Assembly: GCA_034440615.1 (NCBI GenBank)
Contig: JAOTOM010002272.1
Location: 32,884-96,883 of the forward strand
Direction of reading: 5' to 3'
Origin: Ashinkailepas kermadecensis
Taxonomy: Eukaryota; Arthropoda; Thecostraca; Neolepadidae
Length of the DNA stretch: 64,000 nt
This document shows positions 45,926 to 56,638 of the stretch, in pieces; positions within the stretch are counted from its first letter, which is position 1; each line of letters opens with the position of its first letter. The position numbers were made by a program, and so were the translations under genes. Below the pieces are notes generated by a model. It saw only the letters and a program-made list of their open reading frames with translations, was not told the origin of the DNA and did not search any database.

Positions 45926-45989
45926 CGCATACATGTCTGGGGCTTTAGGGCGCGTCGACCATGTTGATCATATAGCCCGCATAAATGTC
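45926..45989 (-). mobile_element. 40-bp LINE-tail insertion with 12-bp TSD
   Basis: CGCATACATGTC (45926-45937) and CGCATAAATGTC (45978-45989) flank a 40-bp body reading GGCTATATGATCAACATGGT then CGACGCGCCCTAAAGCCCCA on the minus strand. The AACC tail is missing in this copy, unlike most. Confidence 0.7.
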
Positions 45990-47020
45990 ATGAGCAAAAA
46001 CCGCCGGATATGACGGGTGTATCGGGAACTGTCGTATTTTGCAGTCGTATCGCAGACCTAGCATGTCGCGTCTCATAGACAGTGGAGGCTCATGTGTAGA
46101 AAAGTTTCTATATAGGCTACGTGATAGACTAGGATAATGACCTCGCGTCACGACAACCAGTTCGGCTGTTCAAAGAGATTGTCCTCTGCACGGTATATTG
46201 TGCAGCAGGTTTTGGCAATTGAACAGTAACACTCAAACTCCAGTGCATACGTACAATGTTCCGCGACAACGAACGACCGCGATATTTCCTAGTGTTGAAT
46301 TTTAAGGCCGAAATCAGTTATTAATTTAGAACGCGCGACCGCCAGCGTTACAGACCCGCGTCGCTTGGCTGCTCAGAGATGACTACCTCGGGGATCTGCA
46401 TAAGCCGCTAACCCTCCGTGCAGCTAACGGGTGACGAAAGTACACGTCACGGTTGTCGGGTGTTGGCCCGGCACAGCCCTGAAAGCGCTGGCTCAGCTTC
46501 GGCGACGGCGTCGCTCGAGAATTGGACTCTAGACTTCCGGCTGCAGCAGCGTCGGCGGCGGCCGTCGGAAGGACCGTTACAGCTCGCGTTACAGTTCAGG
46601 GCGACAGACCGGCGCGCTTACGGGATACAGCATGTACAATTACGGGACAGCAAAAAGTGCAATTTTATAGAAACTGTTACTGTAAGGAGGCTTACATTCT
46701 TTAGGCACGAAGCTTTCAATATTTTCACATCCGACCAGGCCGCAAGACGCCCGGCCAGATCCCGGCCACCTTCTCCCTCCCCGCTCGTATTGCCTTGAAG
46801 CTGAACCCGACCCTCGGTAGTGTCGCGAGCAAAGGCGGCATGGAAAAAAACATCAGCCTCGCGTCTGGGTACAAACAACAGAAGGGTCCCCGGCCAGCCG
46901 TGAGCCAGCCCCGGTGAAAACTCTCAGTGAAAATTTCTAGACCTACAGACCGTCCTGACAGCCCCAGGCGACTTCACCATATACACGGCCTAAGGGGAAG
47001 AAAAAAAGCACTCCCACCAA
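45990..47020. other. No gene recognised; may include CR1 5' region
   Basis: 46320-46930 is GC-rich with an open frame 46418-46798 lacking a recognisable domain. It could be the 5' UTR of the CR1 element downstream, whose start I cannot fix. Confidence 0.35.
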
Positions 47021-47086
47021 TCAAGAGGAAGAACCAAATCCAGAGCCCTGGAAGTGGCTAGAAATTAGAAAAGACGGAGCTACGGA

Positions 47087-47767
47087 ATGGAAGAAAATCT
47101 GGCAGCCTGGCAGAAGGGCTCTGAAACAGGTGAGTGGCAGGTGGTAGGTGGTAGGAGTGGGAAGCAACCTAGTGAAGCAGCTCAACAGGCAGAAGTAATA
47201 ACATCCAATAGGTTCCAGGCACTGGAGGACTGCCCGCAGGATAGTGATAGCAGTGATAGCAGCAAGGAGACTGTGCTGGTGGTAGGAGACTCTCGGGTGC
47301 GGCATTTATATAGAGTTTTCTGTAAAGGTAGGAGAGGCAGGAGGTGCATCACCAGGCCTGGTGCCAAGGCTAGAGACCTGGTTCCAGTGGTGGCACAGGC
47401 CACCAGTGAGGACCAGTTTAGTACAGTTATAGTGCAGGTAGGAGTGAACAACGTAGGTCCTGCTAGGAGTGAGGAGCTGCTGCAGGACTACAGGGCCCTT
47501 CTGGCCACCCTGAAGCAGAGCAAAAGCAGAGTTATTGTGACAGCTATTCTGCCCAGGGCTGAAGTCTCCCCTGAGTGGAGCTCTAGGGCACTGGCAGCCA
47601 ATGCCAGGGTGGGTAGGCTCTGCAATGAGTTAGGTTTGACCTTTGTTGACAAGTGGTGCAGGTTTTATGGTTCATGGGACCTCTATCAAAGGAATGGCCT
47701 GCACTTCTCCGAGAAGGGGGTGCAAGTGTTAAGTAAAGTGTATGAATATGTCCTTCAGGGAAACTAG
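47087..47767 (+). CDS. CR1 ORF1 protein, SGNH-esterase type
   Basis: 226 codons, intact, ATG start. Near residue 65 is VLVVGDSRVRHL (block I, Gly-Asp-Ser). VIVQVGVNNV stands at the usual GxND block III, and RNGLHFSEKGVQVLS at the DxxH block V. In the last, the usual catalytic Asp is Asn (NGLH), so hydrolase activity is doubtful. The N-terminal third (EWQVVGGRSGKQPSE, NRFQALED) resembles other CR1 ORF1 leaders. The family is thought to help retrotransposition by lipid or nucleic-acid binding. Confidence 0.85.
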   Translation: MEENLAAWQKGSETGEWQVVGGRSGKQPSEAAQQAEVITSNRFQALEDCPQDSDSSDSSKETVLVVGDSRVRHLYRVFCKGRRGRRCITRPGAKARDLVPVVAQATSEDQFSTVIVQVGVNNVGPARSEELLQDYRALLATLKQSKSRVIVTAILPRAEVSPEWSSRALAANARVGRLCNELGLTFVDKWCRFYGSWDLYQRNGLHFSEKGVQVLSKVYEYVLQGN

Positions 47768-47964
47768 ATAATGGGGCGGGGAGGGAAGAAGTGGCATTAC
47801 CATCTCATCAATATGCCAATAGTGACAGCATAGGCAATAGAACCTCACAGTCAGCAAATAGGGATGGCAGTAGATCAAGGGGGCAGAGTGGTAGCTCATC
47901 CAGAGATGATAGAGCTACTCAGCATTAAAAAACCAAAGATGGTTATGGAACATTTCTTAAGTGT

Positions 47965-49498
47965 ATGATGCTTAATGCTCAGAGTATTCGATCCAAATTT
48001 TACGAGTTCAAGTGTTATGTTGCTGATGAGGAACCAGACTTTGTTTGCATTACTGAGGCATGGGTCAGTGAGGGGTATTTTGGGGATAACTTGCAGGACT
48101 ATGAGATCCAGGGATACGAGATCCAGGGATATGTTTTCATGCAATAGGGGTCCAGCAGTGAAAGGGGGTGGTGTAATGCTCTATGTGAATAGCTTATTCA
48201 GTTCTCAAAAAGTAGCAGATGGGGTAAAAAATGTGTCTGTGGAGTCCATTTGGCTTGATGTTTCTGTGGGAAAAGGCAACAGCAATAAACTGAGAATAGG
48301 AGCTTTGTACCGATCAGGAACCTTGCCACATTCTCAGCAACTGGAGCTTGATAAGGTGATTTGTGAGGAAATCAGTAGAAACTTTCAGAGGAAATGCCTT
48401 ATTCTTGGTGACTTTAATCTAAAAGGATATGAAAATGTTGGTGTTGGCTCCCCAGCATGTAAACTGTTTAGGAAATGCCTTGAAGAGAACCTGTTCCTCC
48501 ACCAGTTTGTAAGAGAACCGACTAGGCAGGGCTCATTCTTGGACCTTGTCTTCTCGGATTTAAGTGATTTAGTTCAAGACTTGACTGTAGGAGAAACTCT
48601 GGGAAGAAGTGACCATAACATAGTGAGATTCAAGGCACATGTAGCAGGGACAATCAAGGATAATTTGGCAAAGGTTCCAAATTTTAACAGGGCAGACTTT
48701 GACTGCATGAGAGCAGCTTTAAGTGCCATAAAATGGGAAGAAGAATTCTCCGATTTAAATGCCTGTGAAATGTGGGAAAAGTTCAAATCTTACTTGAGGG
48801 AAATTCAGATTAGACATGTCCCCCAAAAGCAAAGGCGCAAAAGAAGAGTAGGAAAGCCAGCATGGCTTACACAAGATTTGACAAAAGCAATTAAGGCTAA
48901 GAAAGATGCATTTAGAATATTTAAGGAAGCTTCAAATATAGTAAATCTAAGGTTGTATCAAAAAGCTAGAGACGCTGTGAAACAGAAAACCAGAGCAGCA
49001 AAGCGAGCAAAAGAATTGGATTTGGCTAGGAACTGTAATGGGGACAGTAAAAAGTTCGTTAGTTTCTACAAGCTAAGTAAAGTTTCAAGCACAATTGGTC
49101 CACTGGAAGTAAATGGGATTATATTGAGTGAGGATAGTGAGATGGTTGAGGAATTGAGCAAGCAGTTTAAATCAGTGTTTACATTGGAGGATGTGACAAA
49201 TCTGCCAACTGTGAACCACAGCCCAGCAACAGGTGATCAGTTACATGATGTTGATTTCATTGGCAGTGATATTGTTTTGAATTATGTCAGGCAAATAAAG
49301 CCAAACAAGGCAGCAGGACCTGATGGAATTTATGCTAGGGTATTGCGGGAAGCTGAAAAAGAATTGGCAATTCCACTCAGTATAATATTTTGTAGATCAG
49401 TTTCACAAAATGAAATTCCGACCGATTGGAAAAGGGCAAATGTAGTTCCTATATTCAAGAAAGGAGAAAGAGGGAGGTTGAAAACTATAGGCCAGTAA
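47965..49498 (+). pseudogene. CR1 ORF2, endonuclease part, one frameshift
   Basis: The frame starting at 47965 has LNAQSIRSKFYEFKCYV and FVCITEAWVSEGY (APE-type nuclease N-terminus). A 15-bp local duplication (GAGATCCAGGGATA twice) is followed by a stop near 48145. The second frame continues with GGGVMLYVNS, CLILGDFNLKG, FLDLVFSD and GRSDHNIVRF (the catalytic Ser-Asp-His). It then runs through a basic linker (KQRRKRRVGKPAWLTQDLTK) to the start of RT (IKPNKAAGPDGIYARVL). Active-site residues are kept, so only the shift disables it. It ends at 49498 in a second shift. Confidence 0.85.
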
Positions 49499-50787
49499 GC
49501 CTCACATCACTAGTCTGCAAGGTACTTGAATCAATTATCAAGGATAAAATAGTTAGTTTTCTGGAAGGAAACAGAGTGATTCAAGATACCCAACATGGGT
49601 TTAGAAAAGGGCGATCGTGTCTCACAAATCTCTTCGACTTTTTTAATTTTGATACAGAACAATTTGATAAGGGAAATCAGGTTGATGTAGCATATCTTGA
49701 CTTTAGCAAGGCCTTTGACAAGGTACCTCATAAACGGTTAATGATGCAGCTTCAGGCCCATGGTATTGTGGGTAACATCCTAAAATGGATAGGGTTGTGG
49801 CTTTCAGATAGACAGCAGAGAGTGATGCTAAATGGTACAAAATCATCATGGCAAAATGTTCTTAGTGGAGTCCCCCAAGGGTCAGTACTGGGACCGCTAT
49901 TGTTCATTACGTTTGTAAATAACATTGAAAGTGGCCTAAGCAGTAAGGTTTTGAAATTTGCAGATGATTTGAAGGTCTTTAGGGCAATAACAGGGCACAA
50001 TGAGCAGGTCTTGCTGCAGAAAGACTTAGACGAGCTTGTGAAGTGGTCCGAAAAATGGCAAATGAAATTTAATTTTGATAAGTGCAAAATCATGCATGTA
50101 GGTAGGCAGCATATCAAGGCTCCATACTTGATGGGTGGTCAAGTACTATCTGTGACTCAGCAGGAGAAGGACTTAGGTGTTATTTTTAACACAAAATTGG
50201 GGGCATCAGAACAGACCAAAGAAGCCAGGAAGAAGGCACTAAGAATGCTTGGGGCAATAAATAGGAATGTATCATACAAAAGTGAGGAAGTCATCAGGAA
50301 GCTTTATTGTGCATATGTCAGGCCACATCTGGAATATTGTGTCCAAGCTTGGTCCCCTAGTTATGAAAAAGATTGTTGGCTTTTAGAGAGAGTACAAAAG
50401 AGGGCAACAAAAATGGTGAATGGTATGGGCAACCTGGCATATGAGGAAAGATTGAAGAAATTGAATATGTTTTCACTTAGATATAGAAGGCTGAGAGGAG
50501 ATCTCATCGAGGTCTTTAAATTTGTTCATGGTCAGGAACAGGGTTATCTCAGGGAACTGTTTGAATTTAACAGAAATGATGCAATTAGAGGTCATCAATT
50601 CAAAATTAAAGTTAATCACAGCAGGACAAGGTTAAGACAGTCCTTCTTCACCAACAGGGTAGTAGAACACTGGAACCAGCTGCCAGAAACCATTGTCAGT
50701 AGCAACACACTGAACATCTTTAAGAACAGCAAAGACAATCATTATAAGAATAAGGGGCTTGTTTTTCTGTATTCCAGGGAGAGTTGA
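49426..50787 (+). pseudogene. CR1 ORF2, reverse transcriptase part
   Basis: Frame continuing ORF2 after a shift near 49470. Motifs in order: ENYRPVSLTSLVCKVLE, QHGFRKGRSCLTNL, VDVAYLDFSKAFDKVPH (motif A with its Asp), GVPQGSVLGPLLF (motif B), LKFADDLKVF (motif C, both Asp present). Then EKDLGVIF, YVRPHLEYCVQAWSP and the C-terminal VVEHWNQLPETIVSS block. It is complete to a TGA at 50787. All RT catalytic residues are present. Confidence 0.9.
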
Positions 50788-50898
50788 TCAACACATTTGA
50801 TGGACAACTGGTTCAGTGTACAGAGTGCAACCAAGAAGGGCCCTTGTGGCTCATAGTTGCACTGATCTTTTATGTCTTTATGTCTTTATGTCTTTATG

Positions 50899-50975
50899 AA
50901 ACAATCTCTCTCGGACTCTCTCTCGGACCGTCTCTATCGCTCAAGATCTCTCGCTCTCTCTCGGACTCTGACACT
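50899..50975. repeat. CT-rich microsatellite after the CR1 tail
   Basis: TCTCTCTCGGACTCTCTCTC and similar (CT)n with GGAC interruptions. It directly follows the CR1 octamer tail, so it may be target sequence or a tail-seeded microsatellite. Confidence 0.75.
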
Positions 50976-51782
50976 TAGACAGCCTGGCGGAACGAAAACT
51001 CAGGCAGGACCCACTCAGGGTACGACAGTGTAAATGGAGGCAGACGTGACATGAAGTGCCGGGCGGCGGAGAGTGACGACGGCTGGGGGGGGCGACGACC
51101 ATCGGGCATGTGAGTGTGGTACGTCGGACATGTCTTGCTTTTTCCCAAACCTTGCCGAACCAACTTAAGTTATATCAAGCAGCTTCTGCCTCCTCAATCT
51201 CATTCACTTTACTGAAAGGAGCGACCTGTTTTATGGGAGGGACCAAATAGGATACATTCAGGGTGGGGAAGGAATGTGTCGCGTGCAAGGATTGAGATGG
51301 CGAGTAGTGTGTGTGTAAGAAATGTGTTGGTGTAATGAGATGCGGTGTATGTAAATTTAAATATATTATATTAATTATATAAATTATGTGGCAGCAGTCG
51401 GCAGTGATGGACAGGAACAGCAGCGGAACAGGATCGGATAAAGTAAAACATGGAGTACAGCACAATTATGCTTGCAACAATTCCTGTCTTCCTCTCCCCG
51501 TCTAAATAAACTCGGCCTTTAGACTAACAGGAGTTCAAACAATAATGTTAGAGCTACCCACCTCCCGTGGTGCAACCCTTTTCGTTGCAATCAAAACCTT
51601 ACCTGACCACAAGGGATGATGTTCACATGATGTTTTATATTTGCCTAAGAAGTAACGATGCTATAGGAAGTAAATTTAAAAGCGAGGCAGACGACCTGCG
51701 AGCCGTCCTCCTATGGACTGAACGTTCCCGGGTAATGGTAATGAGTGTTTAAGCCAGTTTAAATTGTCTAGAATATTAATGT

Positions 51783-51784
<2 letters not shown>
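50976..51784. other. No gene recognised
   Basis: No supported coding region. 51270-51370 is TG- and TA-rich. Confidence 0.4.

Positions 51785-51868
<84 letters not shown>
51785..51868. repeat. (TA)n microsatellite, about 84 bp
   Basis: Uninterrupted TA. The Ile/Tyr open frames on both strands are artefacts. Confidence 0.95.
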
Positions 51869-51871
<3 letters not shown>

Positions 51872-53289
51872 CTACGTTTGGATGATGTCAAATTGCGAGA
51901 GGGTGCGATGAACGTACACTTCGAGGGCATTAGCTCAATTGCTCTGGTTCTTTGACTGCCAAATCCCGCTGGCCTCTGTGACCCAGGGGCGCAGATGGGG
52001 GCGGGCATAGCATGCAGGTGGGATGGGTTGTTAAGGGAAGCCCCACCTTGCGCCCGTCGAGTTTGGCGTCGAACAATAGGGTAATGCACTGCACTGCACG
52101 GTCGTGAGTCCGCCCCCGTTCGCTATACGTTTGGACACGGAGCTGTATAGCGTTTCGGGGGAACGTACGGACAGGTTTGGCGTGCCGCAAGCCCCGAGGC
52201 TGAAAGGGTAGGGCAGGCTAGGTTATATAGACGGCCAGGGGACGTGCCCAACGTGGTAAGGATCCGTGCCCGCCCGTGAGGACCTTCACCTGGTCGCATA
52301 GTGTACGGCGAATAAGGTCCGGTGAGGCATCGACTGTTTTTTTAAGGTTAGGTATGTCAGTCAAAGACACCAGAGCACTTGTATAAGCCCGGAGCCAGTA
52401 CGATGAGCCCCTCGTAGCATTAAGACTTCATCCAGGCGAGGAACGCTGCAAATAATGACGAGGCCAGCTAAGATGGCAGTGGAAGGTTTACATATTCGGC
52501 CAACCTACCATCAAGAATAGAGCAATGGTCTGTCGATATATGTGTTTGTGTACCGCTGAGGGGGGGGGGGTAGCAAACATTGGGGACCAAGCATTTCATT
52601 AATTCATAAGGAGAGAATTAATGGGACGAGATAATGTGAAGTGAATGAAGAGAATGAATGTGTGTTAGGTAGCTTTAAGGACCAGCGGAAGCCGCTTGGG
52701 GCTAATCACAGGCACCTATTTCGTGCGGTACATTGTACAAAATTATACTACTATTAACATCCAAGAAGTTCCAACTCGGGACAAGTCATTGAAACAAAGG
52801 GCAAATTGCATTCTCATTAATTTTCTAAATACAACGTATTCTTTATAATTTGGCTAGAAGCACTCATTTACCTATCTGGCGTTCCCAAAACCTTGACCTC
52901 GCACACATAAAAATTCGTGTTAGGGATGGTAGCTCAAACAACATCAAGCCGGCTGGAGTTTGGGGAATGTGTGGTGGAGGTAGCGGGGAAACACAGCACA
53001 ACACATCCCTGACACAGGCATAGCAGAAAAGGAGATATTTAGCCAAATCTAAGTCTAGAGTCGGCCCATGTTCAGCCGTGTCGAAGTGCAGTCTCAGTTA
53101 AAATAAAGCCCAATAGTTCAATCAGATCAGTTTCAGTTTAGGCTTCGTTAGCATTATTTTTCACAGCTCCCGCACAGCTAACTTTTCACAGACCCATCAC
53201 AGCTCTTACGCACACCCCGACACCCCACACCACCGCAACCACCACCGCCCCACCGACGGCAGAGCCGCTACCCCTACATTACACATGCG
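51869..53289. other. No gene recognised
   Basis: 51950-52340 is GC-richer with a minus-strand frame lacking a domain. 52559-52571 is a G-run. 53200-53270 is C/A-rich. Confidence 0.4.
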
Positions 53290-53303
53290 CATCAGCTAGC
53301 ACG

Positions 53304-54340
53304 CTAACCATGGGAGAAGTGCGAAATGCACCTGTAATTATTCGCACCGCAGCATGATGTACTGGGCCAAATGTTCGCTTTGTAGTAGCACACGCGCCAT
53401 CGTATATATAACAAAGCGTAGTCGAGCTTCGAGCGGATCAGACTACGATACAGCAGGTGTAGTGTCTTTCTATCAGCACCATATGGTGTCCGAGATGCAC
53501 ACTTCAATATCGCAAGTGCTTTACAATATTTGTCTCTGAGTGTTTTGATATGTTCTCCGTGTGTAAGACGATGATCAAACTGCACACCAAGAAAACGAGC
53601 CACTGGTGCCGTAGGCACATCTTGCCCGTACAATCTCAACGCCATGTCCTGGCAGTTACGCCTACGTCGACAGAAATGTACTGCAACTGTCTTAGCTATG
53701 GAAAACTTGAATCCATTTGTATGTCCCCACTTCTCCAGGCGGGAAATTGCAAATTGAAGCTGTCGCTCCTAAGATGGGTTGACGAGCTGTGCAACCAGAT
53801 AGCAAAGCCGTCAGCAAAAATAGACCGTCCAAATGATGAGGGGAGTGAGTCGCCGATGCCATTCATAATAAGAGAGAAGAAAGAAGTGCTCAGGACGCTG
53901 CCCTGAGGAACTCCTTCGACTTGGTGCATCCAACCTGAAACCTGGTTACCCACACGCACACAAAACTGTCTGCCTGTCTTGCAATTTCTTAAAACAATGC
54001 TCAAAGCTCCACGGAGTCCGTACTTATGGATCTTAAGCTGGATCCCGTGTCTCCAGGCGGTGTCAAAGGCGCTCTCAATGTCGAAAAACACTGCCCCCAA
54101 ATGCTTGTTCTTCGCAAAAGCCACACGAATCTCTATGTCCAGCTTTAAAACGTGGTCTATCGTACTGCGATTTTTTCCGAAAGCCGCACTGGTCGTTGGT
54201 TAAAATGTTCTGGGCTTCTAGGAACCAAGTCAGTCGAAGGCTGACCATTCTCTCCATTAGCTTGCACAATGATGAAGTGACCGATATCGGACGGTAGTGA
54301 GAGGGGTCATCGTCGCTTTTATCCGGCTTTAGTATCGGTA
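53304..54340 (-). pseudogene. I-like LINE reverse transcriptase
   Basis: RT blocks over at least three frames: ERMVSLRLTWFLEAQNIL and QCGFRKKSQ (54075-54269), then FFDIESAFDTAWRHGI (motif A), VEGVPQGSVLSTSFFSLIMN (motif B) and IFADGFAIWLHSS (53696-54124), then VARFLGVQFDHRLT and LLYRSLIRSKLDYALL (53304-53645). Motif C normally reads F/YADD; here the second Asp codon GAC is GGC (Gly), which would remove catalysis. The RNase H region is missing downstream. Confidence 0.85.
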
Positions 54341-55885
54341 TTATTATTATTGCTTTCCGCCTGGCTGATGGGAAACATCCCCTAGTCCACAGTCTGTTGA
54401 AAATAGTGAGAGAATATGTTTTGCGCGCGTCGGTAGGTGCTGTAGCATTTCATTGTGTACTGCGTCCGGTCCCTCAGACGCACTTTTCAACTGGCTGAGT
54501 GCGGAGGCAAGGTCAGCTTGAGTAAACGGCAGGTTGTAGTGGAGTTGTTTAGTTGTGTTAAAACTGATCTCGTCCTTCTGGCATCGGGAACGGTGTTGCA
54601 GCAAATTTGGGTCAGTAGGTTGGCTACGCTTCGCAATAGCATGAACAATGTGGTTGGCTACCTCGCCTGGATCAGTTATGATATTTCCTCTGATGTTGAG
54701 GGCCGGGAGTGGGACTGAATTAAACTGACCAGAAACCCTTTTCATACGCGACCATACTTCGGATGTTGGTGTTGTTCGGCTAATCTTCCCTATATATTCT
54801 CGCCAGGATGCACGTTTCGCGACACGTATGGTTCGTCGTGCCAGTGCCCTAGCCTTTTTGAACGCTAGCACATTTGTCATAGTGCTGTGCTTGCTGAACT
54901 CTTTGATAGCCGGCTTGCGGACGCAGATAGCCTGCTTACATTTCTCAGTCCACCAGGGAACTGGAATACGGCGCGGGGTGCCAGAGGTGTGTGGAATGCA
55001 CTTATTGGCGCACTGGAGAAGTCGTGATGTAAAATCATCCACACTAGTACAGTGATTTTCAATGTCGTTTGTAAAAGCCATCTGTGCCCGAGATTCGAAG
55101 CCAGTCCAATCTGCCTTCCTCAAGTTCCAACGTGGCGGCCGTACTCCAAGAACTATGCCTCTCTGAAAAGCCAACCATATCGGATAGTGGTCACTTCCGA
55201 TGAAGTCATCGTGAACTGACCATTCGAACTGCTGGGTCAGTTCGGGGCTGGCTATGCTCAAGTCTAATGCTGAAGTCCGACCCGATGGCAGCGCTAGATG
55301 GGTGTGCACACCTGTGTTTAGGAGGCAGAGTGGCTCATCCAAGATTAAACCCTCCAGGGTTCGACCCCGTGTGCTGATATCTGGGCAGCCCCAAGCAGTG
55401 TGGCGGGCGTTGAAGTCTTCTAGTAGCAGTACTGGGGGTGGGAGCTCCGTCAGTAACTGTTTCAGCTCCGCGGAAGGGAACGAGGTTCCTGGAGGCAGGT
55501 ACAGGGAGCACAGGTTTATGCGACGGTGGCCAAGCGTCACCTGCGCTGCGACTGCTTGCAAAGGTGTTCGCAGGGCCAGCTCACGTACTGGTATACTGTG
55601 GTGGACGGCAAGTAGCACACCTCCATGTGGGCGCTGTATAACCAATTCAGTTGATGCGCCCTAAAACCCTAATAACCAACCAGCACACCTCCATGCGAAA
55701 TGTCTGCAGAGTGTACTTCCTAACGGAACACAGTGTAGCATTTGAGCTTCACTGTATCCTCCGGTGCTAGCTTGGTCTCTTGGAGACAGATAGCTGCAGG
55801 ATTGTGCCGATTTAAAACGGTCACGAGATCAAAGACAGAGGTCCTCAGACCCCGGCAATTCCACTGTAAGATGGACGGAAAAGGA
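54341..55885 (-). pseudogene. I-like LINE endonuclease and linker
   Basis: Starts just after the ORF1 stop with ILQWNCRGL and AAICLQETKL (APE-type N-terminus with the metal-binding Glu). A 54-bp LINE-tail insertion lies at 55628-55681. It then continues: GGVLLAVHHSIPV, NLCSLYLPPG, LLLEDFNARHTAWG, TSALDLSIAS, FIGSDHYPIW. The usual GDFN block reads EDFN, a substitution at the conserved Gly. The linker runs to LPFTQADLASALSQLK, ASEGPDAVHNEML at the start of RT and stops near 54347. Confidence 0.85.
55614..55695 (+). mobile_element. 54-bp LINE-tail insertion inside another LINE
   Basis: AGCACACCTCCATG at 55614-55627 and 55682-55695 is a perfect 14-bp TSD. The 54-bp body starts TGGGCGCTGTATAACC, forms the GGGCGC/GCGCCC hairpin, and ends CCTAATAACCAACC. 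The host LINE reading frame resumes after it, so the insertion is the younger event. Confidence 0.95.
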
Positions 55886-55890
55886 TCCAG

Positions 55891-56638
55891 TTAAAACAAG
55901 CTAAGACGATGCAGTAACTCACTCAGTGGTTGCTGCAACATGCTGGATCCAGAGTGGGTACTTGACCTTCCCCTAGGGCCTGCTCTATCGGTCGGGGACA
56001 CCTGCCAAGGTGGAGCTCGTTTCCTGCCTCTTGTCGTGGATGACGATGTCAGGGTATCGCTCCCACGCGGTGGGATGGGTGGTGGGGTGTGAAATGTCTC
56101 AGCCGCAGCTGAGGAAACTCCAGGTGCCAATGTGGGCTGAGTGGCTACCTGGGGTATGGCTCTTGGCCGTACGCTCGGAGACGTGTTGCGGCTCGCGCGC
56201 CCCACCGGTCCCAGGTCCGGGGCTGCTTGGCGAACACTGGCCGTCTGGTTTCGTGCTACTGATGGAGGCGTGACGGGGATGCGTCGCGATGATACACCGT
56301 AGACCGTTGGAGGGGGCGGGGGAGGGGGCGGAGGAGGGTGAGGGATTGATTGTGGTGATGAGGGGGTGGAATGGGTTACTTTGGATGTGGAAGTAGGGGG
56401 TGTGGTGGATGAGGTGTTCAGGGGTTTGGCGTTTTTCTTGGCACGCTGTACCACAGTCCAATTCCCTCCTTCCTTTTGTGCCTCAGTCCCAGAGACTTCC
56501 TCAGAAGGCCGTGGGGGTGCTATGGGTGGTGTTGCTTTGGCCTGTTCCGGCCTAGATGATCGAAATGTGGGTGGCACCTCAGGTGCCTCCGACCCCGTGG
56601 AAGGGGATGTGCACGCGAAACCAAACGAACGCAACAGT
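55891..56638 (-). pseudogene. I-like LINE ORF1, C-terminal part
   Basis: A Pro/Ser/Thr-rich frame: PEVPPTFRSSRPEQA, GGNWTVVQRAKKNAK, a run of ten prolines, and ending LSELLHRLSLF then TAA. It ends at the start of ORF2. Separated from the zinc-knuckle part by the MITE at 56639-57280. Confidence 0.7.

Larger units (their letters stand above)
47021..50898 (+). mobile_element. Nearly complete CR1-type LINE
   Basis: Two-ORF non-LTR element: an esterase-type ORF1, then endonuclease-RT ORF2, a short 3' UTR and a terminal 8-bp repeat (TCTTTATG, four units at 50869-50898). An SGNH-esterase ORF1 and an octamer 3' repeat are typical of the CR1/L2 group. It has only two clear frameshifts, so it is a young insertion. 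The 5' end and TSD were not found. Confidence 0.85.

Noticed and set aside
46418..46798. Host exon of 126 codons
   Set aside because: No acceptor, domain or conserved motif. It is more likely chance in GC-rich sequence or CR1 leader.
56309..56340. Proline-rich host protein
   Set aside because: The proline run lies in the C-terminal part of LINE ORF1, between the zinc-knuckle part and ORF2.
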